Below are positions 49,383 through 58,289 of a stretch of 64,000 bases of DNA, in pieces. The DNA is from Ruminococcus flavefaciens ATCC 19208. GTDB taxonomy: Bacteria; Bacillota; Clostridia; Oscillospirales; Ruminococcaceae. The stretch's first letter is position 1. The number at the start of each line of letters is the position of its first letter. Both the position numbers and the translations under genes were made by a program. The notes beneath the pieces are model-generated. The model was given only the letters and a program-made list of their open reading frames with translations. It searched no databases and was not told where the DNA came from. Where the stretch lies: contig NZ_KI912491.1 of NCBI RefSeq assembly GCF_000518765.1, forward strand, positions 123,002 through 187,001, given 5' to 3'.

Positions 49383-50308
49383 AAATAGTATTTATGGGAA
49401 CACCTGATTTTGCTGTACCCTGCCTGCGTACTCTTTCAGAGAGCGGACATGAGGTAGCAGCGGTGTTCACGCAGCCCGACAAGCCCAAGGGCAGAGGATA
49501 TAAGCTTATCCCCACACCTGTAAAGGCAGCTGCCGAGGAGTACGATATCCCTGTATATCAGCCCCTTTCACTGAGAAAGGGCGATGACGCAGAGGAGGCT
49601 ATGAAGATACTCCGCGACATAGCTCCCGAGCTCATAGTCGTTACCGCTTACGGTCAGATACTTCCTAAGGAAGTCCTTGAACTTCCAAAGTATGGCTGTG
49701 TGAACATACACGCTTCACTTTTGCCGAAATACAGGGGCGCAGCTCCTATCAACTGGGTAATACTAAACGGCGAAAAGGAGACAGGTGTTACTTCCATGCA
49801 GATGAGCGAGGGACTTGATACAGGCGATATGCTCATCAAGAAAAGCACCGAAATAGGCGAAAATGAGACCTATGAGGAGCTTTATGCGAGACTTTCCGAT
49901 ATGGGCGGTGAAGTTCTTGCAGAGACAATAAAAGCTATCGAAAGCGGCAATCTTCACCCGGAAGTTCAGGACGACAGTCTCAGCTGCTACTCACCTATGA
50001 TACGCAAGGAAATGAGTGCGCTGGACTTCTCAAAGTCCGCTGCGGATATACACAATACTATCCGCGGAGTTACCGGATTTGCAATGCTTGAAGGTAAACG
50101 CCTGAAGGTGTTCAGATCAGAGCTTTCAGATAAAAAGTACCCGAATGCTGAAAACGGTGCAGTTGTCGATACAAAGAGTTTTGCAGTAAAGTGCGGCGAC
50201 GGCGGGGCGGTAATATTCCGCGAAGTTCAGCCTGAGGGCAAAAAACGTATGAACACAGAGGATTTCCTCAGAGGCAAGAAGCTGACTGAGGGAGAGAAAC
50301 TCGGTTAA
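49379..50308 (+). CDS. fmt: Methionyl-tRNA formyltransferase
   Basis: A 309-residue enzyme that formylates initiator Met-tRNA. FMGTPDFAVPCL start, VTAYGQILP, NIHASLLPKYRGAAPINW (catalytic Asn/His), TGVTSMQMSEGLDTGDML, and a C-terminal tRNA-binding domain. Standard partner of def. Confidence 0.97.
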   Translation: MKIVFMGTPDFAVPCLRTLSESGHEVAAVFTQPDKPKGRGYKLIPTPVKAAAEEYDIPVYQPLSLRKGDDAEEAMKILRDIAPELIVVTAYGQILPKEVLELPKYGCVNIHASLLPKYRGAAPINWVILNGEKETGVTSMQMSEGLDTGDMLIKKSTEIGENETYEELYARLSDMGGEVLAETIKAIESGNLHPEVQDDSLSCYSPMIRKEMSALDFSKSAADIHNTIRGVTGFAMLEGKRLKVFRSELSDKKYPNAENGAVVDTKSFAVKCGDGGAVIFREVQPEGKKRMNTEDFLRGKKLTEGEKLG

Positions 50309-50318
50309 GGAGGAAAAT

Positions 50319-50993
50319 ATGGATATCTTATTGCTTTTAATAATGATCCTGCTGCCTATCATCGCGCAGATAAACGTAATGACAACTTTCAGTAAGTACA
50401 GCAAGGTAAGCAATTCAAGAGGACTTACTGCTGATGAAGTTGCAAGAAGGATACTTGATGCAAATGGTCTTACTCACGTTGGCATCGAGCATATCAAAGG
50501 CAATCTCAGCGACCACTATGATCCAAGGGCAAATGTTGTAAGACTTTCAGATTCATGTTACGGCAATACATCTGTTGCTGCTATCGGCGTAGCTGCTCAT
50601 GAATGCGGTCATGCCTGTCAGCATGCTGAGAACTACACTCCTATAGTAATCAGAAGCAAGATAGTTCCAATAACAAATATCTGTTCAAATTTTTGGTATT
50701 TTGTACTGATCATAGGTGTATTCCTCAGCCAGATGGCTGTTGGTACAACTCTTATCTATGTAGCTATCGCAATGTTTGCAGCAGTAGTGCTTTTCCAGCT
50801 TGTTACTCTGCCATGTGAGTTCAATGCAAGCGACAGAGCTTTAAAGACTCTTGAGAATGACGGCATACTTGAACTTGGTGAAGTTCCGAAGGCAAAGAAG
50901 GTGCTCACAGCAGCTGCTATGACATACGTTGCAGCTCTTGTAACATCAATTATCCAGCTTCTCAGACTTCTTGCATCTGTAAGAAGAAGATAA
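50319..50993 (+). CDS. yugP: Membrane zinc metallopeptidase (YugP family)
   Basis: A 224-residue membrane protein with an N-terminal helix and AAHECGHACQH (HExxH zinc motif), preceded by DPRANVVRLSD and a SVAAIGVAAHE helix. Two more helices (WYFVLIIGVFLSQMAV, IYVAIAMFAAVVLFQLVTLP) and EFNASDRALKTLE are typical of YugP. Substrate unknown. Its place between fmt and rsmB is usual in Clostridia but not in Bacillus. Stop and rsmB start overlap (TAATG). Confidence 0.93.
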   Translation: MDILLLLIMILLPIIAQINVMTTFSKYSKVSNSRGLTADEVARRILDANGLTHVGIEHIKGNLSDHYDPRANVVRLSDSCYGNTSVAAIGVAAHECGHACQHAENYTPIVIRSKIVPITNICSNFWYFVLIIGVFLSQMAVGTTLIYVAIAMFAAVVLFQLVTLPCEFNASDRALKTLENDGILELGEVPKAKKVLTAAAMTYVAALVTSIIQLLRLLASVRRR

Positions 50994-52285
50994 TGACAGA
51001 CCCGAGATATCTTGCTGTAAAGCTTCTCGATAAGACCTTCAGCAGCGGAAGTTACTCGAATTTGCAGCTTGACAGCGGTCTTAAAGCCTCTGACCTTGAC
51101 GACAGGGGAAAGAAGCTGTGCTCGGCTGTTTACTACGGAGTTATAGAGCGCAGGCTGACTCTCGACCATATAATCGGCGGACTCAGCTCCCGTCCCATTG
51201 CAAAGCTTGACAGCATTATCCTTAATATACTGCGCTGCGGTATATACCAGATAATGTATATGGACAGCATTCCCGATAATGCAGCCGTAAACGAAAGCGT
51301 TGCACTTGCCAAGAAATTCCGCAAGACAAGTGCTTCTGGCATGGTCAATGCAGTACTGCGAAGCTTTATCCGCAGCGGCAAGGAAATAAAGCTGCCGAAA
51401 AACAGCGTTGAAGCAATGTCTGTGAAGTATTCCGCACCTGTGGGACTGGTGAAAAGCTTCACTGACGATTACGGTGCAGAAAAAGCAGAAGAATTTCTGA
51501 AAAATTCTCTTGAAAAAAGTGTCACATATCTGCGCAGAAATGCGTTAATATGTAGTGAAGAAGAATTTCTTGCTGCACTTTGCTGCATAAAAGCAGAAAA
51601 GCTGAAAGATTGCTGCTACACCGTGGAAAGCGGTGACTTAACAGCTTCGGAGGCTTTCAGAAAAGGTTTTTTCCATGTTCAGGGACTTGCCTCGCAGCTT
51701 TGCTGCGAGACCCTTGCTCCAACGGAGCAGGACAGAGTCCTTGATATATGCGCAGCTCCCGGCGGAAAGACCTTCACTATGGCGGAACTGATGAACGGTA
51801 AAGGTGAGATATACGCCTTTGATCTTCACGAAAAACGTGCCGAGCTCATACGCAAGGGTGCGGAGAGGCTCGGTCTCACCAATATAAAAGCGGCGGCAGG
51901 GGACGCGACAGTGTTCAATCCTCAACTGCCTAAATTTACCAAGATTCTCTGTGATGTCCCGTGTTCGGGACTGGGAGTCATCGGCAGCAAGCCAGAGATA
52001 AAGTACAAGAATATCTCGGATTTTGCGGGGCTCCCCGATATACAATATAAAATAGTGTGCAACGCGCTGAACTATCTGGAAGCGGGAGGTACTCTCGTAT
52101 ACTCCACCTGTACAGTGCGCAGAGCCGAAAATGAAGAGGTCTGCAAAAGACTTCTCAGTGAACACCCTGAGCTGGAAGCAGTGGAGCTTCCTGAGATGAT
52201 GGAAGAAAATTTCGGCACTATGGCTACGCTTATGCCGCCGAAATTCGGCAGCGGTTTCTTTATTGCGAAATTCAGGAAAAAGTAA
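50993..52285 (+). CDS. rsmB: 16S rRNA m5C967 methyltransferase RsmB
   Basis: A 430-residue protein: N-terminal NusB-like RNA-binding domain (about 1-140) and a SAM methyltransferase domain with CAAPGGKTFTMAE, CDVPCSGLG (first catalytic Cys) and YSTCTV (second Cys). Methylates C967 of 16S rRNA. Confidence 0.95.
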   Translation: MTDPRYLAVKLLDKTFSSGSYSNLQLDSGLKASDLDDRGKKLCSAVYYGVIERRLTLDHIIGGLSSRPIAKLDSIILNILRCGIYQIMYMDSIPDNAAVNESVALAKKFRKTSASGMVNAVLRSFIRSGKEIKLPKNSVEAMSVKYSAPVGLVKSFTDDYGAEKAEEFLKNSLEKSVTYLRRNALICSEEEFLAALCCIKAEKLKDCCYTVESGDLTASEAFRKGFFHVQGLASQLCCETLAPTEQDRVLDICAAPGGKTFTMAELMNGKGEIYAFDLHEKRAELIRKGAERLGLTNIKAAAGDATVFNPQLPKFTKILCDVPCSGLGVIGSKPEIKYKNISDFAGLPDIQYKIVCNALNYLEAGGTLVYSTCTVRRAENEEVCKRLLSEHPELEAVELPEMMEENFGTMATLMPPKFGSGFFIAKFRKK

Positions 52286-52294
52286 GGTGATAAA

Positions 52295-53353
52295 TTGGAA
52301 AAAATTGATATTCTCAGTCTTGATCTTGACGAGCTTGCAGAGATACTGACAAGCATCGGCGAGAAGAAATTCCGTGCAAAGCAGATATTTCAGTGGCTGC
52401 ACGTGAAAAGAGTCCTTGATTTCGACAAAATGACTGATATATCTGTCCAATTACGCCGCAGCCTGAATGAAATTTTTTGTATAAATAGACTATTTGTGCA
52501 GAAAAGGCTTGAATCTGCTATAGATAATACGGTAAAATATCTTTATAGGCTTTCTGACGGCAATTTCGTCGAGACTGTTCTCATGGAATACAGCTATGGC
52601 TACAGCATCTGCGTGTCAACTCAGGTGGGCTGTAAAATGGGGTGCAACTTCTGCGCTTCAACTATAGCAGGCTATGTCAGAAGTCTTACTGCCTCGGAGA
52701 TCTTAATGCAGATCTATGAGGCTGAACGCGATTCGGGCAAAAGTGTTTCGGGAGTGGTGCTCATGGGCATCGGTGAACCCCTTGACAATTTTGACAACGT
52801 TATGAAGTTCCTGCATCTGCTGTCTCATAAAGGCGGCAATGATATGAGTCTTCGTCACGTATCATTATCTACCTGCGGCATAGTGCCGCGTATTTATGAG
52901 CTGGCGGATATGAAGCTTCAGCTTACCCTTTCGGTATCACTTCACTGTGCGGATAACGAGGGGCGAAGCGAGATAATGCCCGTCAATAAAAAGTACGATC
53001 TTCCGAGCCTTATTGAGGCTTGCAGATATTATATTGATAAGACAGGACGGCGTGTCACCTTTGAATACGCTGTTATCGACGATGTTAATTCCTCGTCCGC
53101 AGATGCCGATAAGCTGGCAAAGCTGCTGAGAGGAATGAACTGCCATGTTAACCTTATCCCTGTCAATAAGGTAAGGGAACGAAATTATCATACAGCCCGC
53201 TCAGGCGTTGCGGAATTCGCAAAACAGCTTGGCAGGCGGGGGATAAACGCTACCGTAAGAAGAACTCTCGGCAGCGATATCGAAGCAGCGTGTGGTCAGC
53301 TAAGGCGTGACGCTGCACAGCAGAATGAAAAGAATGGGGGTGCGGATACTTGA
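52295..53353 (+). CDS. rlmN: Dual-specificity 23S rRNA/tRNA m2A methyltransferase RlmN
   Basis: A 352-residue radical-SAM enzyme: CKMGCNFC ligates the 4Fe-4S cluster, VVLMGIGEPLDNFDNV and SLHCADNEGR are conserved, and the C-terminal ACGQL supplies a catalytic Cys. TTG 52295 follows AAGGTGA. The prpC start overlaps its stop. Confidence 0.95.
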   Translation: MEKIDILSLDLDELAEILTSIGEKKFRAKQIFQWLHVKRVLDFDKMTDISVQLRRSLNEIFCINRLFVQKRLESAIDNTVKYLYRLSDGNFVETVLMEYSYGYSICVSTQVGCKMGCNFCASTIAGYVRSLTASEILMQIYEAERDSGKSVSGVVLMGIGEPLDNFDNVMKFLHLLSHKGGNDMSLRHVSLSTCGIVPRIYELADMKLQLTLSVSLHCADNEGRSEIMPVNKKYDLPSLIEACRYYIDKTGRRVTFEYAVIDDVNSSSADADKLAKLLRGMNCHVNLIPVNKVRERNYHTARSGVAEFAKQLGRRGINATVRRTLGSDIEAACGQLRRDAAQQNEKNGGADT

Positions 53354-54075
53354 GATTTCGCTTTGGCACGGATATCGGTCTCATGCGCGAGGAAAATCAG
53401 GACGCGGTGAGATGCGAATATTTCGGCCATAATGTTCTCGCCGTGGTATGTGACGGTATGGGAGGCGAGCGGGCAGGCAAGGAAGCCAGCGAGCTTGCAA
53501 TAGAAGAATTCTTCCAGCGTTTTTCGGCGGATTACAAAGAGAGTCTGAGCGATGAAGAGATCCGTAAACTCCTTATCTCCTCGATCTCGGCAGCTAATTC
53601 CGTGATATATACACGGGCACGGTTCGATTTCAAGAATTTTGGCATGGGAACGACCTGTGTGGCTGCCTTCGTCAACAAGAAAACAGCTTTCATAGCCAAT
53701 GTCGGTGACAGCAGAGCGTATCTTATAACGGATACGGGGCTCGTCAGGATCACTACAGATCATAACGTAGCCGCTCTACTCTTTGAACAGGGCAAGATCA
53801 CCGAGGAGGAAATGGAGGTACATCCTCAGAAGCATATGCTCGTTCGAGCGGTAGGCGTAGAAAAAACCGTGCTTACAGATACATTTATGCTTGATTATGA
53901 GGATAAGATCAGCCTGCTGCTTTGCTCGGACGGACTTTCGGGGTATTGCAGCGACGATGAAATATACAGCGTCATACTAAACTCTGATTTTGATGATGTT
54001 GCAGACGAACTTATTAAATTAGCTCTCGCAAAGGGCGGCCGTGACAATGTAACTGTTGCGGTAATTTCTGACTAA
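53350..54075 (+). CDS. prpC: PP2C-type serine/threonine phosphatase PrpC
   Basis: A 241-residue phosphatase with GLMREENQDA, VVCDGMGGERAG (metal Asp), NVGDSRAYLI, and RDNVTVAV at the end. It reverses PrkC phosphorylation. TTG 53350 overlaps the rlmN stop (TTGA), and GGGGGTG lies upstream. Confidence 0.95.
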   Translation: MRFRFGTDIGLMREENQDAVRCEYFGHNVLAVVCDGMGGERAGKEASELAIEEFFQRFSADYKESLSDEEIRKLLISSISAANSVIYTRARFDFKNFGMGTTCVAAFVNKKTAFIANVGDSRAYLITDTGLVRITTDHNVAALLFEQGKITEEEMEVHPQKHMLVRAVGVEKTVLTDTFMLDYEDKISLLLCSDGLSGYCSDDEIYSVILNSDFDDVADELIKLALAKGGRDNVTVAVISD

Positions 54076-54091
54076 CGCAGGAGGAAAGGAA

Positions 54092-56473
54092 ATGGATAAA
54101 AACATTGGCAAAAAGCTCGACGGAAGATATGAGATAACCGAGCTTATCGGCGTCGGAGGTATGGCTGAGGTCTACAAGGGCGTTGATGTTATTGACAACA
54201 AAACGGTAGCAATAAAAATACTGAAAAAGGAATTTGCAGAAAATGAAGAGTTCCTGCGCCGTTTCAGAAATGAATCAAAAGCGATAGCAGTTCTTTCTCA
54301 TCCTAATATCGTAAAGATATATGATGTAGGTTTCTCTGAAAAGATACAGTATATCGTTATGGAGTATATCGACGGTATCACACTTAAAGAATATATCGAA
54401 GAGGAAAGAGTCCTTTCATGGAAGGATACAGTTCATTTCGTTATACAGATACTCCGTGCTCTTCAGCACGCTCATGACAAGGGTATAGTCCACCGCGATA
54501 TCAAGCCGCAGAACATTATGATGTTCACTGACGGCACTATAAAGGTCATGGACTTCGGTATTGCCAAGTTTGCCCGTGAGGAGGGCAAGACTGCTACAGA
54601 TCAGGCTATCGGAAGCGTTCACTATATCAGCCCCGAGCAGGCAAGCGGCAACGTTACAGACGCTAAGAGCGATATCTACTCTGTAGGCGCTATGATGTAC
54701 GAGATGCTCACAGGAAGAAAGCCATTCGACAGCGATAACCCCGTTGCTATCGCAGTTATGCATATGCACGATATCCCCGAGCGTCCAAGACAGATAAATC
54801 CTGATATTCCTGACGGTCTTGAAGAGATAGTTCTCAGAGCTATGGAAAAGGCTCCCGAGGACAGATATCAGACAACTGCCGAGATGATAAGCGATATCGA
54901 AGCATTCAAAGCTGATCCTCACATCACCTTCGGTTACTATGCCGAGGAGGGTGACGAGAGCGAGCAGGATATGCTCGATCCTTCAGTTGAGAATAATGTC
55001 CAGTCAGAGAGCAGACAGGATGTAGCAAGTGCCTACGCTGCAAAGGCTGCGACTTCTTCAGCAATGGGCGCACCTGCTTATGCAGGAGCAGCTGCTGCAA
55101 TGTCAGCAGGCGGCAGAGGTGCAGGCGCAGGCGGAAGCTCTGTTTCACAGAGATATAATGACGCTTATACCAATAACTATAACAATAACGGCGGCTATGA
55201 TGACGATGAAGACGACGAGGAGGAAGAAGAGCGTTCTTCACTGGTAGTTCCTGTTCTTACCGCTGTAGTAGTTGTTGTTATCATAGTTGCAGTATTCTTC
55301 GTTGTAACAATGCTGCGCAACCTTATTACAAACAATGCTAACAGAGGCGGCAACAAGATGCCTGAGCTCTATGGTATGGACTACTATCAGGCAGAACAGA
55401 AGTGGGGCAACAGCATCAAGTTCCAGATCGAAGGCTCTGAGTATAACGAAGCAGATGAAAACTGCATTATAAAGCAGAGCATCGAAGCAGGCTCAGTATT
55501 CAAGAAGGGCGATGTCTGCAAGGTAACTATCAGTAAGGGCATGGAGACTGTTGATGTTCCTCATGTTGCAGGAATAAACGCCGACCTTGCGAAGTTACAG
55601 CTCAAGGACAGAGGACTTGAATGTAAGATAATCAAACGTTCGGACGCTAATGTTAATCCGAACTATGTAATCAAATCCGAGCCTGAAGAGGGTACGGAAG
55701 TATATAAGGGTTCTACAGTTGTTCTCTATGTAAGTATGGGTGCAAATGCAGAGCAGTTCGAGCTTGAGGACTATACACATATGAGCATTGATGACGCTGT
55801 TATCAAGGCAGGATATAAGAACCTCAAGGTCGAGACAGTTTCAGAGCCTTCATACGAGAAGAAGGACGTAGTATTCAAGCAGGATCCTGAAAAGGGTACA
55901 AAGGTAGAGGGTGGTTCTACAATTACTCTCTATGTCAGCGACGGTACTATCCCTGACGGTAAGGTAAACATTGATATCCCGCTTCCAAGCGATGCAGAGG
56001 GAAGATTCAGCATCGACTTTATCCTTACAGACGAAAAGGGTCATTCAAAGGCTGAAACAACAGGTCTTATCATTTGCCCCGGTATGTCAACAGCATCAGT
56101 ATCCATCGACGGTTCGGGCAAGGGCGTTGAAGTAAAGGCTTACCTTTACAATATGAGCACTTCACAGAGAACTCCTCTCGGAACATATAACTTCGACTTC
56201 TCAACGAATTCCTATTCAACAGTATCCGAGGATATATGGGGCGCATTCAATGCAGTAGGCGGCTTCAAGCAGCCTGAAACAGAGGCTCCGACAGAAGCTC
56301 CTAAGCCTACAGAGGCTCAGCAGCAGCCTACAGAGACTCAGCCTACTTCACAGGATAATGGAAGGCAGCCAGGATTAAACGGTATTTACGATGAAAACCA
56401 GAACTGGATTCCTTATGAGGAGTACGTAAACGGCGACTGGGAAGGCCCCGGTAATACTTGGCGTTTCTATTGA
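54092..56473 (+). CDS. prkC: Serine/threonine kinase PrkC with PASTA domains
   Basis: A 793-residue membrane kinase. Kinase domain 1-270 (GVGGMAEVYKG, VAIKIL, HRDIKPQNIM, DFGIAKF, GSVHYISPEQ). An Ala/Gly-rich and acidic stretch (DDDEDDEEEEE) follows, one membrane helix at about 385-408, and three PASTA repeats outside (GxxV/GSTV type, to about 640). An extra beta domain and a Pro/Thr/Glu linker (TEAPTEAPKPTEAQ) come last. PASTA domains bind muropeptides; PrkC triggers germination and cell-wall responses in Bacillus. The C-terminal 150 residues beyond PASTA are unusual. Confidence 0.96.
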   Translation: MDKNIGKKLDGRYEITELIGVGGMAEVYKGVDVIDNKTVAIKILKKEFAENEEFLRRFRNESKAIAVLSHPNIVKIYDVGFSEKIQYIVMEYIDGITLKEYIEEERVLSWKDTVHFVIQILRALQHAHDKGIVHRDIKPQNIMMFTDGTIKVMDFGIAKFAREEGKTATDQAIGSVHYISPEQASGNVTDAKSDIYSVGAMMYEMLTGRKPFDSDNPVAIAVMHMHDIPERPRQINPDIPDGLEEIVLRAMEKAPEDRYQTTAEMISDIEAFKADPHITFGYYAEEGDESEQDMLDPSVENNVQSESRQDVASAYAAKAATSSAMGAPAYAGAAAAMSAGGRGAGAGGSSVSQRYNDAYTNNYNNNGGYDDDEDDEEEEERSSLVVPVLTAVVVVVIIVAVFFVVTMLRNLITNNANRGGNKMPELYGMDYYQAEQKWGNSIKFQIEGSEYNEADENCIIKQSIEAGSVFKKGDVCKVTISKGMETVDVPHVAGINADLAKLQLKDRGLECKIIKRSDANVNPNYVIKSEPEEGTEVYKGSTVVLYVSMGANAEQFELEDYTHMSIDDAVIKAGYKNLKVETVSEPSYEKKDVVFKQDPEKGTKVEGGSTITLYVSDGTIPDGKVNIDIPLPSDAEGRFSIDFILTDEKGHSKAETTGLIICPGMSTASVSIDGSGKGVEVKAYLYNMSTSQRTPLGTYNFDFSTNSYSTVSEDIWGAFNAVGGFKQPETEAPTEAPKPTEAQQQPTETQPTSQDNGRQPGLNGIYDENQNWIPYEEYVNGDWEGPGNTWRFY

Positions 56474-57348
56474 TGAAAGATAGTAACAGCGGAATAATTA
56501 TAAAATGCTTAGGGGGACTCTACAGTGTAGAGTCCCCTGACGGTATATATGAGTGCAAGGCGAGAGGTGTTTTCCGCAACAGGGGTATCAGTCCCTGTGT
56601 CGGCGACAGAGTTACCGCCCGTGACGGCGTGATAACCGAGATAGCTGAACGAAAAAACTGTATCATAAGACCTCCACTTGCAAACCTTGACCAGCTTATA
56701 TTTATAGTCTCTACCTGCGAGCCTGCACCTAATTATCTCATACTTGACAAGTTTATTGCTATAGCTGAGTATAAGGGCATAACCCCCGTTGTGGTCATCA
56801 CAAAGACCGACCTCGGCGACAGCAGTCCCATACATGAGGTATACGGCGGCATCGGCATTGATGTAGTTGAGGTGAAGTATGATGACGAAACTTCCGTTGA
56901 AGCTGTAAGACAGCTTCTTACAGGGAAGATAAGTGCGTTTACAGGCAATTCAGGCGCAGGAAAATCAACGCTGCTGAATGCGGTCGATCCTACGCTGAAT
57001 ATCGCAACAGGCGAGATAAGCAAAAAGCTGGGCAGAGGCAGACATACTACACGCCATGCGGAGCTTTATAAGCTCAGCGGCGGCGGTTATATAGCTGATA
57101 CCCCTGGATTTTCAACTTTCGAGACAAACAGATACGATATAATCCGCAAGGAAGAGCTTGCAGGCTGCTTCCGTGAATTTGAGGGGCTTACCGATAAGTG
57201 CCGTTTCAGGGACTGTGCACATATCTGCGAAAAGGGCTGTGCGGTAGTAGAAGCGGTGGAGAGCGGCGAGATATCGAAAAGCCGCCATGAAAGCTATAAA
57301 ACTATGTATGAAGAGGCTAAACAGCTGAAGGAGTGGGAATTAAAATGA
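56473..57348 (+). CDS. rsgA: Ribosome small subunit-dependent GTPase RsgA
   Basis: A 291-residue circularly permuted GTPase that helps 30S maturation. OB-fold N-terminus, TKTDLGD (G4), GNSGAGKSTLLNAV (G1), DTPGFSTF (G3), and a zinc site CRFRDCAHICEKGC. ATG overlaps the prkC stop (TGATG). Confidence 0.95.
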   Translation: MKDSNSGIIIKCLGGLYSVESPDGIYECKARGVFRNRGISPCVGDRVTARDGVITEIAERKNCIIRPPLANLDQLIFIVSTCEPAPNYLILDKFIAIAEYKGITPVVVITKTDLGDSSPIHEVYGGIGIDVVEVKYDDETSVEAVRQLLTGKISAFTGNSGAGKSTLLNAVDPTLNIATGEISKKLGRGRHTTRHAELYKLSGGGYIADTPGFSTFETNRYDIIRKEELAGCFREFEGLTDKCRFRDCAHICEKGCAVVEAVESGEISKSRHESYKTMYEEAKQLKEWELK

Positions 57349-57986
57349 AAAAATGTGCAATTTTTGCAGGCGGAGATGTGCCTGAAAAGTCTACTGAATG
57401 GCTTCTTAAAATGCTGGAAGAAACAGACCTCGTCATATGTGCGGACTGCGGTTATAATCACGCAAAAAGGCTTGGGATAGTGCCAAATATAATCGTAGGC
57501 GATTTTGATTCCTATACGGACGAGCTGCCGTCGGGTATCGAGATATTGCAGAGTGTTCCCGACAAGGACGATACCGATACTCTTATGGCGGTAAAACACG
57601 CGATAGAGCTTGGCTACTCAAATATAGACCTGTACGGCGGTATCGGCGGCAGCAGATTCGAGCACAGCTTTGCCAATATCCAGACTATGATATACGCATA
57701 TCAGCAGGGCTGCACTCTTAATATGTACGGCGCAAGTGACCTTATGATACAGGGAGTTGATGACGGCGAAGTTGTTTACCGCAACAGAGGAAACGGCGTT
57801 TATATATCTGTATTCGCCCTTTCGGAAAGTCTTGGTATAGACTATTTCCGAGGAGTCAAGTATCCTCTTGAGGACTACTGTATGGTGCAGTCATTCCCCA
57901 TAGGAGTGAGCAACGAGATCACCGAAAGGACAGCAAGGCTTCGTATAAATAATGGTCTTGCACTTATAATAATAACAAACAAGTAA
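57345..57986 (+). CDS. thiN: Thiamine pyrophosphokinase
   Basis: A 213-residue enzyme that makes thiamine diphosphate, the cofactor needed by the window's oxidoreductases. CADCGYNHAKRLGI, VGDFDSYTDE, PDKDDTDTLMAVKHA and GGIGGSRFEHS are typical. ATG overlaps the rsgA stop (ATGA). rpe, normally in between in Bacillus, is missing. Confidence 0.95.
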   Translation: MKKCAIFAGGDVPEKSTEWLLKMLEETDLVICADCGYNHAKRLGIVPNIIVGDFDSYTDELPSGIEILQSVPDKDDTDTLMAVKHAIELGYSNIDLYGGIGGSRFEHSFANIQTMIYAYQQGCTLNMYGASDLMIQGVDDGEVVYRNRGNGVYISVFALSESLGIDYFRGVKYPLEDYCMVQSFPIGVSNEITERTARLRINNGLALIIITNK

Positions 57987-57994
57987 CAAAAAAG

Positions 57995-58029
57995 CCTTTG
58001 ATGAATATAATATATTATATCATCAAAGG
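57995..58029 (+). promoter_or_regulatory. Near-perfect palindrome covering the spoVM ribosome-binding site
   Basis: CCTTTGATGA pairs with TCATCAAAGG, and the A/T-rich interior is also self-complementary apart from one extra base. The right arm contains AAAGG, the first part of the spoVM Shine-Dalgarno sequence AAAGGAGGG. Confidence 0.75.
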
Positions 58030-58041
58030 AGGGATAACATC

Positions 58042-58125
58042 TTGAAGATAGTTGTCATAAAGAGTCCGAGGTTCGTATCAGGCTTTTTGCGTATGATATT
58101 CGGTATCAAAAAAGAAGAACAATAA
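58042..58125 (+). CDS. spoVM: Stage V sporulation protein SpoVM (27 residues)
   Basis: A 27-residue amphipathic peptide starting TTG: MKIVVIKSPRFVSG, then FLRMIFGIKKEEQ. It matches Bacillus SpoVM (26 residues) in the MK start, Lys7, Pro9, the Gly at position 14, the hydrophobic/Arg helix and the charged end. SpoVM recognises the curved forespore membrane and anchors the SpoIVA coat base. It lies right after thiN, the conserved place. AAAGGAGGG ends 8 bases before the start. Confidence 0.88.
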   Translation: MKIVVIKSPRFVSGFLRMIFGIKKEEQ

Positions 58126-58148
58126 AATAAGGCTGATTCATAGCTGCG

Positions 58149-58212
58149 GTAACTCATATAGAAGTTTATATTAATTTATCGGGGGAACCCTTTCTGAAAA
58201 AGGGACTCCTAA
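58149..58212 (+). repeat. Intergenic repeat with TATAGAAG and TGAAAAAGGGA blocks, copy 1
   Basis: CATATAGAAGTTTATATTAA, GGGGGAACCC and CTGAAAAAGGGACTCCT, in the same order as a second copy at 63764-63831. Confidence 0.55.
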
Positions 58213-58236
58213 AAGAAGTATTTATAGTTCTTAATT

Positions 58237-58275
58237 GCAGGCTGCGTAAAAATTACGCAGCCTGCTTTCTTTTTT
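58237..58275 (+). terminator. Terminator of the long operon after spoVM
   Basis: GCAGGCTGCGTAA pairs with TTACGCAGCCTGC (loop of 3), then TTTCTTTTTT. Confidence 0.93.
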
Positions 58276-58289
58276 ATAGTCTTTTCGAG

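Noticed and set aside
58137..58236. Further small gene behind spoVM
   Set aside because: No frame with start, ribosome site and reasonable length; the stretch is repeat sequence.
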